A DNA stretch of 64,000 bases from Embleya hyalina (GCF_003967355.1 NZ_BIFH01000017.1:145023-209022); one strand, 5' to 3'. Numbered from the stretch's first letter, positions 25,371 to 34,202 are shown. The notes: generated by a model not told the origin, from the sequence alone. Translations and numbers: made by a program.

Positions 25371-26618
25371 CTATCGGTCCTCCACCAGTCCCGCCCCCGC
25401 CGCGCCCTCGGACAGCACCGCGTCGACCACCGTCGACCGCGCCGTCTGCAGCAGCGCCCGGGTGTCGGCCGGCGTGCCCGGATCGGCGAGTGCCCGGTTC
25501 ACGTCCAGGATCCGAAACGGCGGGCCGGGATGGGCGAACAGCGGCCGAAACCGCGCCTCGGTCACGCTCCACCGCCCCGTCGTGTCGCGCGTGAAGGTGA
25601 ACATCCCGGCCGAGCTGTAGTTGCCGCGCGGCTTGTCCGGGAAGTTGGCCAGTTCGTCGCCCATGCCGTAGATCACCCAGGTGCCGTTGACCTTCTCGTA
25701 CGCCTGCGGCACGTGGTTGTGGGTGCCGACGATCAGGTCGACGTCCTTGACCCCGTTGTCCGCCGAGGCGGTCAACTCCCGGGCGAGTGTCCGCTGTTGC
25801 TCGTCCGGCTCGCGCTGCCACTCGGTGCCCCAGTGCAGGCTGAGCAGGACCACCTCGGCGCCGGCCGCGCGGGCGGCCCGGGCCTGGGCGATGATCCGCT
25901 GCTTGTCGATCACGTTGACCGACCACGGCTTGCCCTCGGGCAGCGGGATCCCGTTGGTGTCGTAGGTCCAGGACAGGTGGGCGACCTTGACCCCCTTGAC
26001 CTCCAGGATGGTCGGCGCGGCCTCCTCCTCGGTCCGCGCGCTGCCGGCGTGCCGCACGCCCGCCGCGTCCAGGGTGTCCAGGGTGCGCCGAACCCCGGCG
26101 AAGCCGCCGTCCAGCGTGTGGTTGGACGCGGTCGAGCAGCCGTCGTAGCCGGTGTCCGCCAGCGTCCCGGCGATCTGCGGCGGCGCGGCGAAGATCGGAT
26201 ACCCGGTGAACGGCCCCTCGGGCGGCCCGTACGGGGTCTCCATGTGGCACAACGCGAGGTCGGACCCCTGCACGAGCGGCCGGACGTCGGCGAAGATGCG
26301 GTGGAAGTCGTTCCCCGAACCGCCCGCGTCCTGCTGCGACTGGGCGATGATCGTCGGGTAGGCGAGTACGTCGCCCGTGGTGGTCAGGGTGAAGCTCATC
26401 GGTGGTTTCCCGGCCGGCCCGGTCCCCGGTGCCCCGGATCCGGACGACCCGCCCGCGGTCGCGCTCGGCGCCGCGATCGGGTCCCGGCGCGCGCTGCCCT
26501 CGGTGCGGTCCGCGTCCCAGACCAGGGTGATCAGCCCGCTGAGCAGGCCGACCACCACCAGCGCGACCCCGGCCCGGCGTCCGGTGCGTGCGGTGTCCCT
26601 CGTACGTGACGTATCCAT
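25371..26618 (-). CDS. CapA-family (poly-gamma-glutamate synthesis-like) protein
   Basis: 415 residues. One N-terminal TM anchor (AGVALVVVGLLSGLITLVW), a Ser/Gly/Pro linker, then a PGA_cap/CapA calcineurin-like domain. Its metal-site elements are TTTGDVLAYPTI, HMETPYG, ASNHTLDGG, SLHWGTEWQREPDEQQ and LIVGTHNHVPQ. CapA proteins take part in gamma-polyglutamate capsule production, but most actinomycete members stand alone and have no assigned role, so a membrane-tethered phosphoesterase is the safer description. The ATG at 26618 follows a purine-poor region; the 36 codons upstream are Arg-rich and unlikely. It is 21 bases from the convergent TenA-like stop. Confidence 0.85.
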   Translation of the reverse strand: MDTSRTRDTARTGRRAGVALVVVGLLSGLITLVWDADRTEGSARRDPIAAPSATAGGSSGSGAPGTGPAGKPPMSFTLTTTGDVLAYPTIIAQSQQDAGGSGNDFHRIFADVRPLVQGSDLALCHMETPYGPPEGPFTGYPIFAAPPQIAGTLADTGYDGCSTASNHTLDGGFAGVRRTLDTLDAAGVRHAGSARTEEEAAPTILEVKGVKVAHLSWTYDTNGIPLPEGKPWSVNVIDKQRIIAQARAARAAGAEVVLLSLHWGTEWQREPDEQQRTLARELTASADNGVKDVDLIVGTHNHVPQAYEKVNGTWVIYGMGDELANFPDKPRGNYSSAGMFTFTRDTTGRWSVTEARFRPLFAHPGPPFRILDVNRALADPGTPADTRALLQTARSTVVDAVLSEGAAGAGLVEDR

Positions 26619-26688
26619 GGCCCCGTGTTCCCCCCCGCGCGCGACCGCAGCCGAAGAGCGACCGTTCGGCCGAACACGCCGGAGGCGC

Positions 26689-27000
26689 TCAGAGCCGCCA
26701 CACCTCGGGAAGGCCCGCCTGCGCACCCGCCGCCGAGTAGTCGTGGCCGACCTCGGTCAGCTCGGCCATCCGGGCCTGCCAGGCGACGTTGACCGGGAGT
26801 TCGGCCAGTTCCGTGAGCAGCCGAGAGTAGTCCTCGCAGTCGATCAGATGGAACAGCTCCGACCCGCTGCGCCAGATGCTCCACTCGCGCACCCCGGCCG
26901 CCCGGATGGCCGCGGTCAACTCCGCCGGCACCTCGCGGTGGGCCTGTTCGTACTCGTCCTCGTGTCCCGTCCGCAGCCGGGTGTGCAGTGCCACGCGCAT
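26689..27000 (-). CDS. L-rhamnose/L-fucose mutarotase (RhaM family)
   Basis: 103-residue dimeric alpha/beta-barrel epimerase that interconverts the alpha and beta anomers of 6-deoxy sugars. Family elements are ALHTRLRTGHEDEYEQAHREVPAEL with the catalytic-type His, then REWSIWRSGSELFHLIDCEDY and a C-terminal GLPEVWRL. It is divergent from a fumarylacetoacetate-hydrolase/lactonase pair, which matches the non-phosphorylating L-fucose or L-rhamnose pathway. ATG at 27000. The CapA-like gene starts 71 bases beyond its stop on the same strand. Confidence 0.9.
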   Translation of the reverse strand: MRVALHTRLRTGHEDEYEQAHREVPAELTAAIRAAGVREWSIWRSGSELFHLIDCEDYSRLLTELAELPVNVAWQARMAELTEVGHDYSAAGAQAGLPEVWRL

Positions 27001-27078
27001 GTCGGCGCCCTTCGAGTCCCGGATCGACGCCGGCGGCGGGTCGTGATGCGGACGGTTTCCCTCCGACCCGACACAACC

Positions 27079-27119
27079 TTGACATTGATCCGATCATTAA
27101 GTTTCAGTGGTCGAGTCAA
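27079..27119. promoter_or_regulatory. Divergent promoter region with a central palindrome
   Basis: TTGACA (27079-27084, plus strand) and TTGACT (27119-27114, minus strand) face each other across an unusually A/T-rich stretch. Between them lies TGATC-C-GATCA (27086-27096), an 11-bp palindrome of the size used by GntR/IclR-type regulators. No regulator gene is adjacent. The -10 elements are unclear on both strands. Confidence 0.45.
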
Positions 27120-27225
27120 TCTTGCATATCGGCAGTATCAAGGCCAGGGCTCCGGAAAATCGAATCCCATTGGTCCGATGACTGAGTCGCGTGCAGACCT
27201 TTCCGTACCTCTGGAGTGACCTTCC

Positions 27226-28086
27226 GTGAAATTCCTGCGGGTCGGCGCCCCCGGCCTCGAACGCCCCGCCGTGCTCGGCCCGGACGGCGCGGTGCACGAC
27301 CTGTCGTCGATCACCGCCGACCTCGACGGCGCGTTCCTCGCCGGTGACGGTATCGCCCGCGCCCGCGCGGCGCTCGCGGCCGGCGGGTTGCCCCCGATCG
27401 CCGAACCGGGCCGGATCGGCGCGGCCCTGGCCCGCCCGGGGAAGGTGGTGTGCGTCGGGCTGAACTACCTCGACCACGCGGCGGAGACCGGCGCCGAGGT
27501 GCCGGCCGAGCCGATCGTGTTCATGAAGGATCCCGGCACCGTGATCGGCCCCGACGACGAGGTCCTGATCCCCCGGGACAGCCACAAGACCGACTGGGAG
27601 GTGGAGCTCGCGGTGGTGATCGGCGCCCGGGCCCGCTACCTGGAGTCCGACGCCGAGGCCGAGGCCTGCATCGCGGGCTACACGATCAGCAACGACGTCT
27701 CCGAGCGCGAGTTCCAGTTGGAGCGCGGCGGGCAGTGGGACAAGGGCAAGTCCTGCGAGACGTTCAACCCGCTCGGCCCCTGGTTCGTCACCGCCGACGA
27801 GGTGGCCGACCCACAGGCACTGGACTTGCGGTTGTGGGTCAACGGGGTGATCCGGCAGGACGGTTCGACGGCGAAGATGATCTTCGGTGTGCGTCACCTG
27901 GTCCGCTACCTGAGTCGGTTCATGGTCCTGGAGCCCGGCGACGTGATCAACACCGGTACTCCCGCGGGCGTCGCCCTCGGCCTGCCGGGCACGCCCTACC
28001 TGCGCGCCGGCGACGTGGTCGAGGTGGAGATCAGCGGACCGGGCGGCTCGTTCGGTCGCCAGCGGCAGCGGATCGGACAGGCGTGA
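27226..28086 (+). CDS. Fumarylacetoacetate hydrolase (FAH) family protein
   Basis: 286-residue metal-dependent hydrolase. Metal ligands are in DWEVELAVVIG (ExE) and ISNDVSEREFQ (Asp). The substrate-loop Lys lies in FMKDPGTVIGPDD, and the C-terminal VINTGTPAGVALG is typical of FAH proteins acting on acylpyruvates. In the non-phosphorylating L-fucose pathway this family cleaves 2,4-diketo-3-deoxy-L-fuconate. That role fits the neighbouring lactonase and mutarotase but is inferred. GTG start at 27226. The stop overlaps the next start (GTGA), so the two proteins are co-translated. Confidence 0.9.
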   Translation: MKFLRVGAPGLERPAVLGPDGAVHDLSSITADLDGAFLAGDGIARARAALAAGGLPPIAEPGRIGAALARPGKVVCVGLNYLDHAAETGAEVPAEPIVFMKDPGTVIGPDDEVLIPRDSHKTDWEVELAVVIGARARYLESDAEAEACIAGYTISNDVSEREFQLERGGQWDKGKSCETFNPLGPWFVTADEVADPQALDLRLWVNGVIRQDGSTAKMIFGVRHLVRYLSRFMVLEPGDVINTGTPAGVALGLPGTPYLRAGDVVEVEISGPGGSFGRQRQRIGQA

Positions 28087-28937
28087 GCGAGGCCGCGCGG
28101 CGGATCGACGCGCACCACCACCTGTGGGACACCGACGCCCGCCCCGACGCGTACGGGTGGATGGACGGCCCGTGGGCCGACCCGCTGCGCGGCCGGTTCG
28201 GACCGGACGAACTGGCCCGGGCGGCGGGCCCGGTCGACACGGTCGCGGTCCAGGCGCGCACCGACACCGAGGAGACCCTGGAACTGCTCGCGATCGCCGC
28301 CGACCCGACCACCCCCGTGGCCGCCGTGGTCGGCTGGATCGACCTGACCGCCCCCGACCCGGCCGGGCGAGCGGCCGCGCTGCGGGCCGCGCCCGGCGGG
28401 GAACACCTGGTCGGCGTGCGGCACTTCGTCCAGGACGAGGCGGATCCGCAGTGGTTGTCGCGCCCCGACGTGACCCGCTCGCTGGCCGCGCTGGCCGCCG
28501 CGGGGCTCACCTACGATCTGCTGGTGCGGGAGCCGCAGTTGCCCGCCGCGGTACGGGTCGCGGAGCGCCATCCCGGGTTGTCCTTCGTGCTGGACCACCT
28601 CGGCAAACCCGCGATCGGCGCGGGCGCCTGGCAACCGTGGGCGGACACGATCGAGCGACTGGCCGCGCTGCCGAACGTCTCGGTCAAGCTGTCCGGCCTG
28701 GTCACCGAGGCGCACTGGCGGGACTGGACGACGGCCCGGATCCTCCCGTACGCCCGACACGCACTGGCCTGCTTCGGCCCGGAACGCACCATGTTCGGCT
28801 CGGACTGGCCGGTATGCACCCTTGCCGCGTCCTACGACACGGTGGTCTCGATCGCCGACCACGCGTGCGCCGAACTGTCCGACGCCGAGCGGGACCTGGT
28901 GTTCGGCACGACCGCCCGCCGGGTGTACGGCTTCTGA
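28083..28937 (+). CDS. Amidohydrolase-2 family sugar lactonase (L-fuconolactonase-like)
   Basis: 284-residue TIM-barrel hydrolase of the amidohydrolase-2 family. The metal-binding HxH is in RRIDAHHHLWD at the N-terminus. Later come GVRHFVQDEADPQWL, FVLDHLGKPAIG and FGSDWPVCTLAASY, the pattern of L-fucono-1,5-lactonase and L-rhamnono-lactonase relatives. The GTG start at 28083 overlaps the FAH stop. Together with the divergent mutarotase it forms three of the six steps known for 6-deoxyhexose oxidation. The sugar dehydrogenase and acid dehydratase are not next to it. A strong hairpin follows. Confidence 0.88.
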   Translation: MSEAARRIDAHHHLWDTDARPDAYGWMDGPWADPLRGRFGPDELARAAGPVDTVAVQARTDTEETLELLAIAADPTTPVAAVVGWIDLTAPDPAGRAAALRAAPGGEHLVGVRHFVQDEADPQWLSRPDVTRSLAALAAAGLTYDLLVREPQLPAAVRVAERHPGLSFVLDHLGKPAIGAGAWQPWADTIERLAALPNVSVKLSGLVTEAHWRDWTTARILPYARHALACFGPERTMFGSDWPVCTLAASYDTVVSIADHACAELSDAERDLVFGTTARRVYGF

Positions 28938-28987
28938 CGACACGTCGGGGGCCACGGCCGTCGACGACACGTCGGGTCCGCCGCTTT

Positions 28988-29024
28988 CGACGGCGCATGG
29001 CACGGGGGGAGCCATGCGCCGTCG
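28988..29024 (+). terminator. Hairpin between convergent lactonase and CbiX-like genes
   Basis: CGACGGCGCATGGC pairs perfectly with GCCATGCGCCGTCG around a 9-base loop. It lies 50 bases after the lactonase stop and 21 bases past the stop of the convergent minus-strand gene, so it can serve both directions. Confidence 0.7.
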
Positions 29025-29045
29025 GGTGCGACACGAGTGTCGCCG

Positions 29046-29879
29046 CTACCGGCCGCAGGCCTCCAGGTACTTGTGCAGGATCAGCCTGGCCACCGCAGTG
29101 TGCGCGCCGATCGGCCCGGCCGCCGTGCAGCCGGCCTGTTCGGCGACCTCGGCGATCCGACCCGCCTCGACGTCCGGTCCGAGTATGTGCGGCGCGAGCG
29201 CTATCGACCCCGCGCCCATCTCGCGCAGCCGCTCGGCCGCGGCCACCACCGTCTTGGGATCGCCCAGGTCGGCGGTCATCACCGGCAGCGCCAGTCGGGC
29301 CGCGAGGAGCACACCGGTCACCTCGGCGGCGGCCACCGCCTCGGGGCCCCCGTCGGTGACCAGCACGATGCCCTCGGCGGCGGTGGCCACACTGAACAGT
29401 CGGGCCCGGTCGGCCCGGGCCAGACCCGCCTCGGACAGCCGCTCGTGCAGCACCTCGGCCAGCAACGGGTGCGGACCGAGCACGCCGCAGCGCTGAAACT
29501 CCCCCTCCGCGGCGGCGAGCGCGGCATCGGTACGGGCGGTGGCCGCGGCGTTCGGGCCGAGCAGGAGCGGGACGACGACCGCCGCCGGGGCACCGTGGAG
29601 GACGGCGGCCAGATCGGTGCCGTCCTCCTCTATCACCACCGGTCGGATGTCGAGACCGGGCAGATCGGCGCCGGCCAACAGCGCGACCTCGCCCACGAGG
29701 GCGAGCAGTTCGCCGTTCGCGGGTCCGGGCACGGCGAGAATCAACGGTTTGGCGGCCTCCGGGAGTTCATGGGAATCGGGCCGACGGTGCCGTCCGCCCT
29801 GACGGGGTTGCGGCACCCGGGTGGGCAGACCTGGGGTGCGGGCGGGCAGCGGGGACGCTGCGTCCGAGGAGGAGCTCAT
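29046..29879 (-). CDS. CbiX/SirB-like sirohydrochlorin chelatase homologue, probably degenerate
   Basis: 277 residues with a two-lobed CbiX/SirB-like pattern. One lobe begins LILAVPGPANGE and contains VVPLLLGP. The other contains VMTADLGDPKTVVAAAERLREMGAGSIALAPHILGPDVEAGRI. In true chelatases the first lobe begins with a His-containing AHGSR-type motif that binds the metal; here that His is absent. The second-lobe His (APHIL) remains. The N-terminal 40 residues are Arg/Pro-rich. It may have lost chelatase activity or act on another tetrapyrrole. No cobalamin or siroheme genes are nearby. Confidence 0.7.
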   Translation of the reverse strand: MSSSSDAASPLPARTPGLPTRVPQPRQGGRHRRPDSHELPEAAKPLILAVPGPANGELLALVGEVALLAGADLPGLDIRPVVIEEDGTDLAAVLHGAPAAVVVPLLLGPNAAATARTDAALAAAEGEFQRCGVLGPHPLLAEVLHERLSEAGLARADRARLFSVATAAEGIVLVTDGGPEAVAAAEVTGVLLAARLALPVMTADLGDPKTVVAAAERLREMGAGSIALAPHILGPDVEAGRIAEVAEQAGCTAAGPIGAHTAVARLILHKYLEACGR

Positions 29880-29955
29880 GGGACCGGATTTTATGGAATC
29901 CGGCCAAAGCCTTCACAGCCGGACGCCAAGAGCAACAGGACTGTTACGGCCATGA

Positions 29956-30537
29956 TCACCGGTACTGCGTGCGCTCGGCCCGGATCCGGGTGCCCAATTG
30001 CGGATAGTCCACGACCAATCCGTCGCGGTCCACGGACAGATCACTGGCGAAGTCGCCCGATTCGTACCGCACCCGCGCCCCGTCGGGGGTCGTCTCCAGG
30101 TGCGTGTACGTCTGCGCGGACGGGTGCACCACCAGGTCCGGCACGGCCACGAAGGCCATCAGGAACCGGTGCCTGCCCGGCCCCTCGTGCAACCCGTGGC
30201 GCCGGATCGGCATCGTGTTGGTCAGCGGGGACAGGCCCAGGTCGCAGTCCAGCGCGTCGGCCAGGTCCGGGCGCGGGACGCCGTCCACCGTCCAGCCCTC
30301 GGCCGTGCGCCGCAGGTCCACTCGCCTGGTCTCGCCCGCACCCTGCGCGACCACCCGCAACCGGGTGGTCACGTACTCCTCCGCCGTCTCCAACTGGTAG
30401 GTGAGCCGATAGGACCGGGGCGACGTGCCCAGGGCCTCACCCCGCGCGCTCAGCCGGGACGCGCCCAACTCGACCCACGAGGTCTCCTGCCCGCCGCTCT
30501 CGGTCACCTGCCACGTCAGTACGCGCTCATCCGTCAC
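29956..30537 (-). CDS. Putative glycolipid-binding domain protein
   Basis: 193-residue cytosolic beta-rich protein matching the putative glycolipid-binding family (PF06475-like). Conserved elements are GTSPRSYRLTYQLETAEEYVTT, RTAEGWTVDGVPRPDLADALDCDLGLSPLTNTMPIRR (a run with the family's D-x-DLG-SP-TNT-PIRR signature) and the C-terminal VDYPQLGTRI. GTG start at 30537; the longer frame to 30594 adds an Arg/Trp-rich stretch. It lies downstream of, and on the same strand as, the tandem 585-residue paralogues, separated by 87 bases. Biochemical function is not established for the family. Confidence 0.85.
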   Translation of the reverse strand: MTDERVLTWQVTESGGQETSWVELGASRLSARGEALGTSPRSYRLTYQLETAEEYVTTRLRVVAQGAGETRRVDLRRTAEGWTVDGVPRPDLADALDCDLGLSPLTNTMPIRRHGLHEGPGRHRFLMAFVAVPDLVVHPSAQTYTHLETTPDGARVRYESGDFASDLSVDRDGLVVDYPQLGTRIRAERTQYR

Positions 30538-30624
30538 GTGTGCATCGGTACCCCGAATCGGCCACCCGCACCAACGCTTTTCCCGGACCCGCACACGACT
30601 CGCACACCGCCGACCCCCTCCCGT

Positions 30625-32379
30625 TCAGCCCGCCGCGGCGGCCGCGGTCGCCAACAGCTCGGGCAGCGTCCCGGCGAACGAGGGGGCCAGTCGGGCCGCG
30701 ACCACCCGGGGTTCGATGCCCTCGCCCAGGTATTCGCGGAGGTACGCGAGCATGCGCTCTCGCTGTGCGCCGACCAACGACGCGTCGGGGCCGTACCGCT
30801 GGATCCGGTCGTAGACGTCCAGTGCCTTCCCGGCGGGCACCAGGCCGGAGAACACCTGCTCGGCCAGTCCCGGAATCTTCGCCGACTCGACGCGCAGCCG
30901 ACGCGCCTCGTTCGTGTACACGTGGTCCTGCCCGGTCGCGGAACACCACCGGCCGCGGACCGGCCAGCGGGCCCGCAGGACGGTGCCGTCGTCGGCGGCG
31001 GCGAGTATCTCCGCCGGGCATCCGGGGAACGCGCTCAGCGTGCGCGCCGTCGCGCCGTCCAACGGCTCCTCGGCGTGCGCCGCCAGGAGCACGGGCCACC
31101 CCGTCCGCGGATGGCCCGGGGCACCGACCCGAAAGCCCAGCGGCTCCCGGCGCACCACCCGAAGGGCACGCTTGTCGAACGCCCGACGACACTCCTCCCG
31201 CATCCGCGTCCGGCCCGCGTCCCCCTGCGCGCACATCGCCCGCAACTTCGCGGCCACGCCCGGCCGCAGCGGCAGGTCGTCGATCAGCCGCTCCGCCTCC
31301 GCCGGCCCGTGCCGGTCCCACAGGCCGAGCAGCGCGCCGAGCAGCACACCGCGCTGCACCGGCGACACGAACGGCTCGTGCTGTTCGTTCCGGTAGCGGT
31401 TGTGGAACAGCGGGCGCAGCGCCGCGATCCCGCCGCGCTCCCACGTCTCGACCGCCTCGGACACCACCACGGTCGAGTGCCGCACCCGCAACAGCGCGGC
31501 ACGCACCAGGGACGGGTCGCCGGACCACACCGCGGGCCGCCGGTAGCGCACGTTGTCCGACCGGAGCACCCGCGCCACCGTGGTCGGATCGAGCGGGACC
31601 GTGCCCGCGGCGGCCATGATCAGGTTCCGCTCGCGGTCGCCCACCCGGGAGTTGGCGTAGACGACGGCGTTCAACCCGGGTTCGCCCAGCTCGATCAGCG
31701 CGTCGAACACCTCGGCGCGCGGGTATTCGGCGGCGGCCAGCGTCCGGCGCTGTCGGGCGGTCGCGCGGCGCACCGTCTCGGCGACCACCTCGACGGGCAA
31801 CACGGCGCCGAAGTGCACCAGGTCGAGCAGGGTACGCGGGCGCAGATGCGCCACCAGCGCGGCCAGGTGCTCGGGGTGGGCGCTCAGCAGCAGTTGCCGC
31901 CACTCGACGGCGATCGCGGCCGGCGGCGCGGGAATCGCCTCGCGGCCGCCCGCTCCGGCACCCGCCGCCTCGATGGTCTCGGCGACCGTGCCCCGCGCGT
32001 TCGGCAGCAGCGCGAGCAGCCGCGACCAGGCACGCGGGTCGGCGCCCAGGTGCCGGTCGAGCAGCGCGGTGGTCTCGGCCATCGGGCGCAGATAGGACAG
32101 TTCGTCGTGGGAGCCGCAATGGCGCAGGAAGCGCAACACCGCGACGGCCGGTCGCGCCTGGGCGAACACCTCGGCGGTGACCCGCTCGTGCGGGTTGCGC
32201 GCCGCGACCTTCATCAGGTCCGTGCCGGATCCGTGTCGGATCACCGAGCGGACCAGTGCGACCGGAAGGCCGCGCGTCTTGTTCAGGTGCGGGGCGTAGG
32301 TGCCGCGCACCCGGGCGAACACCTCGCCCTCGGCGTTGTCCAGCGCGGCCAGCAGCGCGAACGCGGCGGGGTATTCCAT
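30625..32379 (-). CDS. Uncharacterised helical-repeat protein, tandem paralogue B
   Basis: 584 residues, Ala/Leu/Arg-rich and almost entirely alpha-helical, resembling HEAT-type solenoids. No signal peptide or TM segment. It is a clear paralogue of the gene directly upstream. Shared blocks include LGEPGLNAVVYANSR (B) against LGDSALNAAVYLNPR (A), AVWSGDPSLVRAALL against ALWSGDPLLVRSALL, and EWRQLLLSAHPE against EFRQLLLLAPSE. The ATG at 32379 aligns with the paralogue's start (MEYPAAFALLAALDNAEG). I do not recognise the family. Helical-repeat architecture suggests a scaffold or nucleic-acid/protein-binding surface, but nothing in the sequence assigns a partner. Confidence 0.75.
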   Translation of the reverse strand: MEYPAAFALLAALDNAEGEVFARVRGTYAPHLNKTRGLPVALVRSVIRHGSGTDLMKVAARNPHERVTAEVFAQARPAVAVLRFLRHCGSHDELSYLRPMAETTALLDRHLGADPRAWSRLLALLPNARGTVAETIEAAGAGAGGREAIPAPPAAIAVEWRQLLLSAHPEHLAALVAHLRPRTLLDLVHFGAVLPVEVVAETVRRATARQRRTLAAAEYPRAEVFDALIELGEPGLNAVVYANSRVGDRERNLIMAAAGTVPLDPTTVARVLRSDNVRYRRPAVWSGDPSLVRAALLRVRHSTVVVSEAVETWERGGIAALRPLFHNRYRNEQHEPFVSPVQRGVLLGALLGLWDRHGPAEAERLIDDLPLRPGVAAKLRAMCAQGDAGRTRMREECRRAFDKRALRVVRREPLGFRVGAPGHPRTGWPVLLAAHAEEPLDGATARTLSAFPGCPAEILAAADDGTVLRARWPVRGRWCSATGQDHVYTNEARRLRVESAKIPGLAEQVFSGLVPAGKALDVYDRIQRYGPDASLVGAQRERMLAYLREYLGEGIEPRVVAARLAPSFAGTLPELLATAAAAAG

Positions 32380-32435
32380 CTCGAAGGCCCTCTCGGGGTC
32401 GTGGCCCACCCGGCGGCGGCCGGTACCGGGCACGG

Positions 32436-34202
32436 TCAGGTACGGGCGGCGCCGGCCGCGGTGGTGACCAGTTCGGTCAGGCTGCCCTCGAAGTCCGGCA
32501 GCAGCCGCAGCGCGACCACGGCGAACGGCACACGATCCGCGGGGGCGACCCGACCCGCCATCAGGGCCCGGAAACGCTCCCGGAGTTCGCGGGCGGCGCG
32601 GGCGTCGGGGGCGATCGCCTCGCAACGGCCGAGGAGTTCGGCGGCGGCCGCCGCGCGCGGACGGGTCAGCACCTCGGCGAGCGGCACCCGCCCGGTCGCC
32701 AACTCGGTCGCGATCGTCTGCTCCTCGGGGGTGCGCCGGTGCACGCCGCGCGGATCGGTCCAGGTCACCGGCGTCGGCCAACGACCGGGTCGAGAGCGGT
32801 ACGGGGCGCGCGGCACGGCCTCGGCGGCGCGGCGCAGTTCGGCCGGGCACCCGTCCTGGTCCAGCAGCAGCGCCAGCGCCCGGTCGCCGAACGGATTGCG
32901 TCGGTGGGCCCGGCGGATCTCGGCCCAGTCCACGACGGGTGTCTCGATCATCGGCCAGCCGACGCCCGGCAGGTGGCCGCGCAGCCGCCGGGCGAGTCGG
33001 CGGGTGCCACCGGCGGCGGCGACCTCGGCCCGCATCCGGTCGAGCGGGTCCGGCCCGGCGAGCAGTTCGCGACAGCGGGCGGCCAGGGGCTCCGGCAGAC
33101 CCAGGTCGGTCACCAGGTCCAGGGCGGCGCGCGGTCCGGCGCGTTCGCCCAGTCGCAGCAGCGTGATCAGCAGCACCAGTCGGTAGCGCGGGGCCCGGAA
33201 CGGCTGCGCCTGCCGCCCGGTCGGCATCGGCACCACGTGGTGGGTGTACGGGCGCAGTCCCTCCACGCCGCGTTCCTGCCAGATCGCCAGGCACTCGGAC
33301 AGGGGCAGGCCCAGCGCGCCGCGCCGCAGCAGCGCGGAGCGCACCAGGAGCGGGTCGCCGGACCACAGCGCGGGCAGCCGGATCGTGATCGCCCAGTCGC
33401 GGCACACCCGTTCCGCCACGGTCGGGTGCAGCGGGGTCGCCGAGGCCATGATCCGGGCCCGGATCGCCGGGCCGGTGCGCGGGTTGAGGTAGACCGCCGC
33501 GTTCAGCGCCGAGTCGCCGAGGTCGATCAGCGCGCCCGCCACCTCGGGGCGGGCCCGCCTGGCCCGGGCCAGCGCGAGCCGTTGGGCCGGCGTCGCCCGG
33601 GCGATCAGCTCGGTCAGGACGGCCGGCGGCACCTCGGCGCCGAACCGCAGCAGGTCGCGCACGGTGTGCGGGCGCAGCGCGGGCAAAAGTTCGGCCAACA
33701 GTTCCGACGGCGCGAGCAGCAACAACTGGCGGAATTCGGCGCGCAGATCCGCCGGGACGCGCAGGTCGGCCGCCTCCTCGCCGGCCCCCGCCGCCTCGAT
33801 CGCCGCGCCCAGGGAGGTCGCGCAGGTCGGCAACGCGGCCAGCAGTCGGCCCCAGGCGGCGGTCGAGTCGCCGAGGTGATGCTCCATCAACTCGCCGAGT
33901 CCGCGCGTGACTTCGGTGTACGCGCGGGGATTCTTCGGGGCCAGTGCGCGCAACGCGCGCAGCGCCGGCAGGGCCGGGCCGGTGTAGAGCTCGGCGAGCG
34001 CGCCGCGCGGCAGCCCCAGGTTGCCGGCGATCGCGAACAGCGCCGCCTCGTCCGCCCGGCGCAGCGCGTCGTGCACCAGGGCCGGCGGCAGCGTCTCGGT
34101 CTCCCGGAGGGCCGCCGGCATCTCCTCCCGCATCCGTGCGAAGATCGATCCGTCGACATCGTTCAATTCGGCCAGCAGCGCGATGATGGCGGTCTTCGAC
34201 AC
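32436..34202 (-). CDS. Uncharacterised helical-repeat protein, tandem paralogue A
   Basis: 588 residues, helical throughout, Ala/Leu/Arg-rich, cytosolic by appearance. It is the upstream member of a tandem pair and shares collinear blocks with the downstream gene along most of its length, so the pair arose by duplication and then diverged strongly. Each copy begins with a short helical module (IIALLAELNDVDGSIFARM) and ends with a leucine-rich helix (VVALRLLPDFEGSLTELV). GTG start at 34202; 56 bases separate it from the second copy. The family is unrecognised. It is preceded on the same strand by the formamidase gene 124 bases upstream, but a functional link is not evident. Confidence 0.75.
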   Translation of the reverse strand: MSKTAIIALLAELNDVDGSIFARMREEMPAALRETETLPPALVHDALRRADEAALFAIAGNLGLPRGALAELYTGPALPALRALRALAPKNPRAYTEVTRGLGELMEHHLGDSTAAWGRLLAALPTCATSLGAAIEAAGAGEEAADLRVPADLRAEFRQLLLLAPSELLAELLPALRPHTVRDLLRFGAEVPPAVLTELIARATPAQRLALARARRARPEVAGALIDLGDSALNAAVYLNPRTGPAIRARIMASATPLHPTVAERVCRDWAITIRLPALWSGDPLLVRSALLRRGALGLPLSECLAIWQERGVEGLRPYTHHVVPMPTGRQAQPFRAPRYRLVLLITLLRLGERAGPRAALDLVTDLGLPEPLAARCRELLAGPDPLDRMRAEVAAAGGTRRLARRLRGHLPGVGWPMIETPVVDWAEIRRAHRRNPFGDRALALLLDQDGCPAELRRAAEAVPRAPYRSRPGRWPTPVTWTDPRGVHRRTPEEQTIATELATGRVPLAEVLTRPRAAAAAELLGRCEAIAPDARAARELRERFRALMAGRVAPADRVPFAVVALRLLPDFEGSLTELVTTAAGAART

